Source: Rothia aeria (GTDB lineage Bacteria > Actinomycetota > Actinomycetes > Actinomycetales > Micrococcaceae). Taken from it: DNA of 64,000 nucleotides. Shown here piece after piece: positions 63,584 to 64,000 of this stretch (the stretch's first letter is position 1; every line of letters starts with the position of its first letter). The stretch is from assembly GCA_002355935.1 (NCBI GenBank), contig AP017895.1, positions 372,001 to 436,000 of the forward strand, read 5' to 3'. Made by a program: the position numbers and the translations under genes. The notes beneath the pieces are model-generated. The model saw only the letters and a program-made list of their open reading frames with translations. It had not been told where the DNA came from and searched no databases.

Positions 63584-64000
63584 CTAACTCGATTTTGGCT
63601 TCTGTGAGCCGCCCGAAGAGCCTTTCTGCCCGCCCTTGCCTTTAGCGCGCTGCTGCTTTTGACGCTTCTTACTCATCGGCTGCTGACGCTGGCCTGCATT
63701 GGCACGTTCACGTGCCTCTTCCAGCTCTTTCTCGTGCTGCTCTTTAGTCTTGCCGACCGGAGGCAGACCCTTAGCGGCACGGCGCTCATTGAGTTCCTTT
63801 TCAGCCTGAGAACCTGGGGTGGGGTTATTGCGGATCACCCACCACTGCTGGCCCAGTGCCCAGAAGTTTGAGACGGTCCAGTAGTACATCACACCAAGAG
63901 GGAAGTTAATGCCCGTCACCGCGAAAATAATGGGGAAAATGTACATCATCATCTGCTGCTGACGGAACATCGGAGAGTTCAGCGCTGCCTCCGACATGTT
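63584..64000 (-). CDS. yidC: Membrane protein insertase YidC, C-terminal part (cut by window edge)
   Basis: The last 138 or so residues of YidC/Oxa1: MFRQQQMMMYIFPIIFAVTGINFPLGVMYYWTVSNFWALGQQWWV is the conserved end of the membrane domain. A cytosolic tail rich in Lys, Gln and Gly (KKRQKQQRAKGKGGQKG) follows, typical of actinobacteria. The gene continues beyond position 64000. It inserts membrane proteins with or without Sec. Confidence 0.93.
   Translation of the reverse strand, partial: NMSEAALNSPMFRQQQMMMYIFPIIFAVTGINFPLGVMYYWTVSNFWALGQQWWVIRNNPTPGSQAEKELNERRAAKGLPPVGKTKEQHEKELEEARERANAGQRQQPMSKKRQKQQRAKGKGGQKGSSGGSQKPKSS

Overview
The window looks like chromosomal DNA of a moderately high-G+C actinobacterium of the Micrococcaceae, most like Rothia. 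This is inferred from gene content (fused LysX, an fhaA-fhaB-pstP-ftsW-pbpA-pknA-pknB operon, CrgA, a class E sortase, a DUF3662 FhaA) and from the remembered look of the proteins; no database was searched. The right end runs yidC-jag-rsmG-parA-parB on the minus strand, which places oriC/dnaA just beyond position 64000. Minus-strand genes (rRNA, rpsF operon, dnaB, parAB) are therefore co-directional with replication.

Layout. 0-13.5 kb: an AlbA/Schlafen-type regulator with its operator repeats, sodA, a 2.1 kb non-coding stretch with four DnaA-box modules, a MarR regulator, ferritin, nhaA, two tandem membrane-anchored esterases and lysX. 13.5-16 kb: a Na+/alanine symporter, a small membrane protein and tRNA-Leu(CAG). 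16.3-26.4 kb: the phosphosignalling and elongation operon. 26.5-31.5 kb: trpG/pabA, a 53-residue membrane protein, sortase E, crgA, a LysG/ArgP-type regulator, a zinc-ribbon protein and an Imm5-like protein. 31.6-37 kb: a 16S-23S rRNA operon with no 5S gene and no spacer tRNA. 37-52.4 kb: dnaB, then about 11 kb of accessory genes (SDR, glycosyltransferase, methyltransferase, ABC exporter, CPBP protease, hydrolase, ankyrin protein), then rplI-rpsR-ssb-rpsF and a TM2 protein. 52.5-64 kb: cca, a NUDIX hydrolase, murJ, a split MurJ-partner pseudokinase, trxB, trxA, parB, parA, rsmG, jag and yidC.

The genes form recognisable systems: cell-wall growth control (PknA/B, PstP, FhaA/B, FtsW/RodA, PbpA, CrgA, MurJ and its pseudokinase partner), chromosome segregation (ParA, ParB, nine parS sites at 45-62 kb, two of them inside long perfect palindromes), oxidative and iron stress (SodA, ferritin, TrxA/B) and cationic peptide resistance (LysX).

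An important caveat: 17 otherwise normal genes, several of them essential, are broken by single-base deletions. At least 25 are visible, all of one sign, and nearly all fall at a mononucleotide run. Restoring one base each time gives a full-length, in-frame product. I read these as homopolymer undercalls in the sequence rather than gene decay, and annotate the genes as intact with the break point noted.
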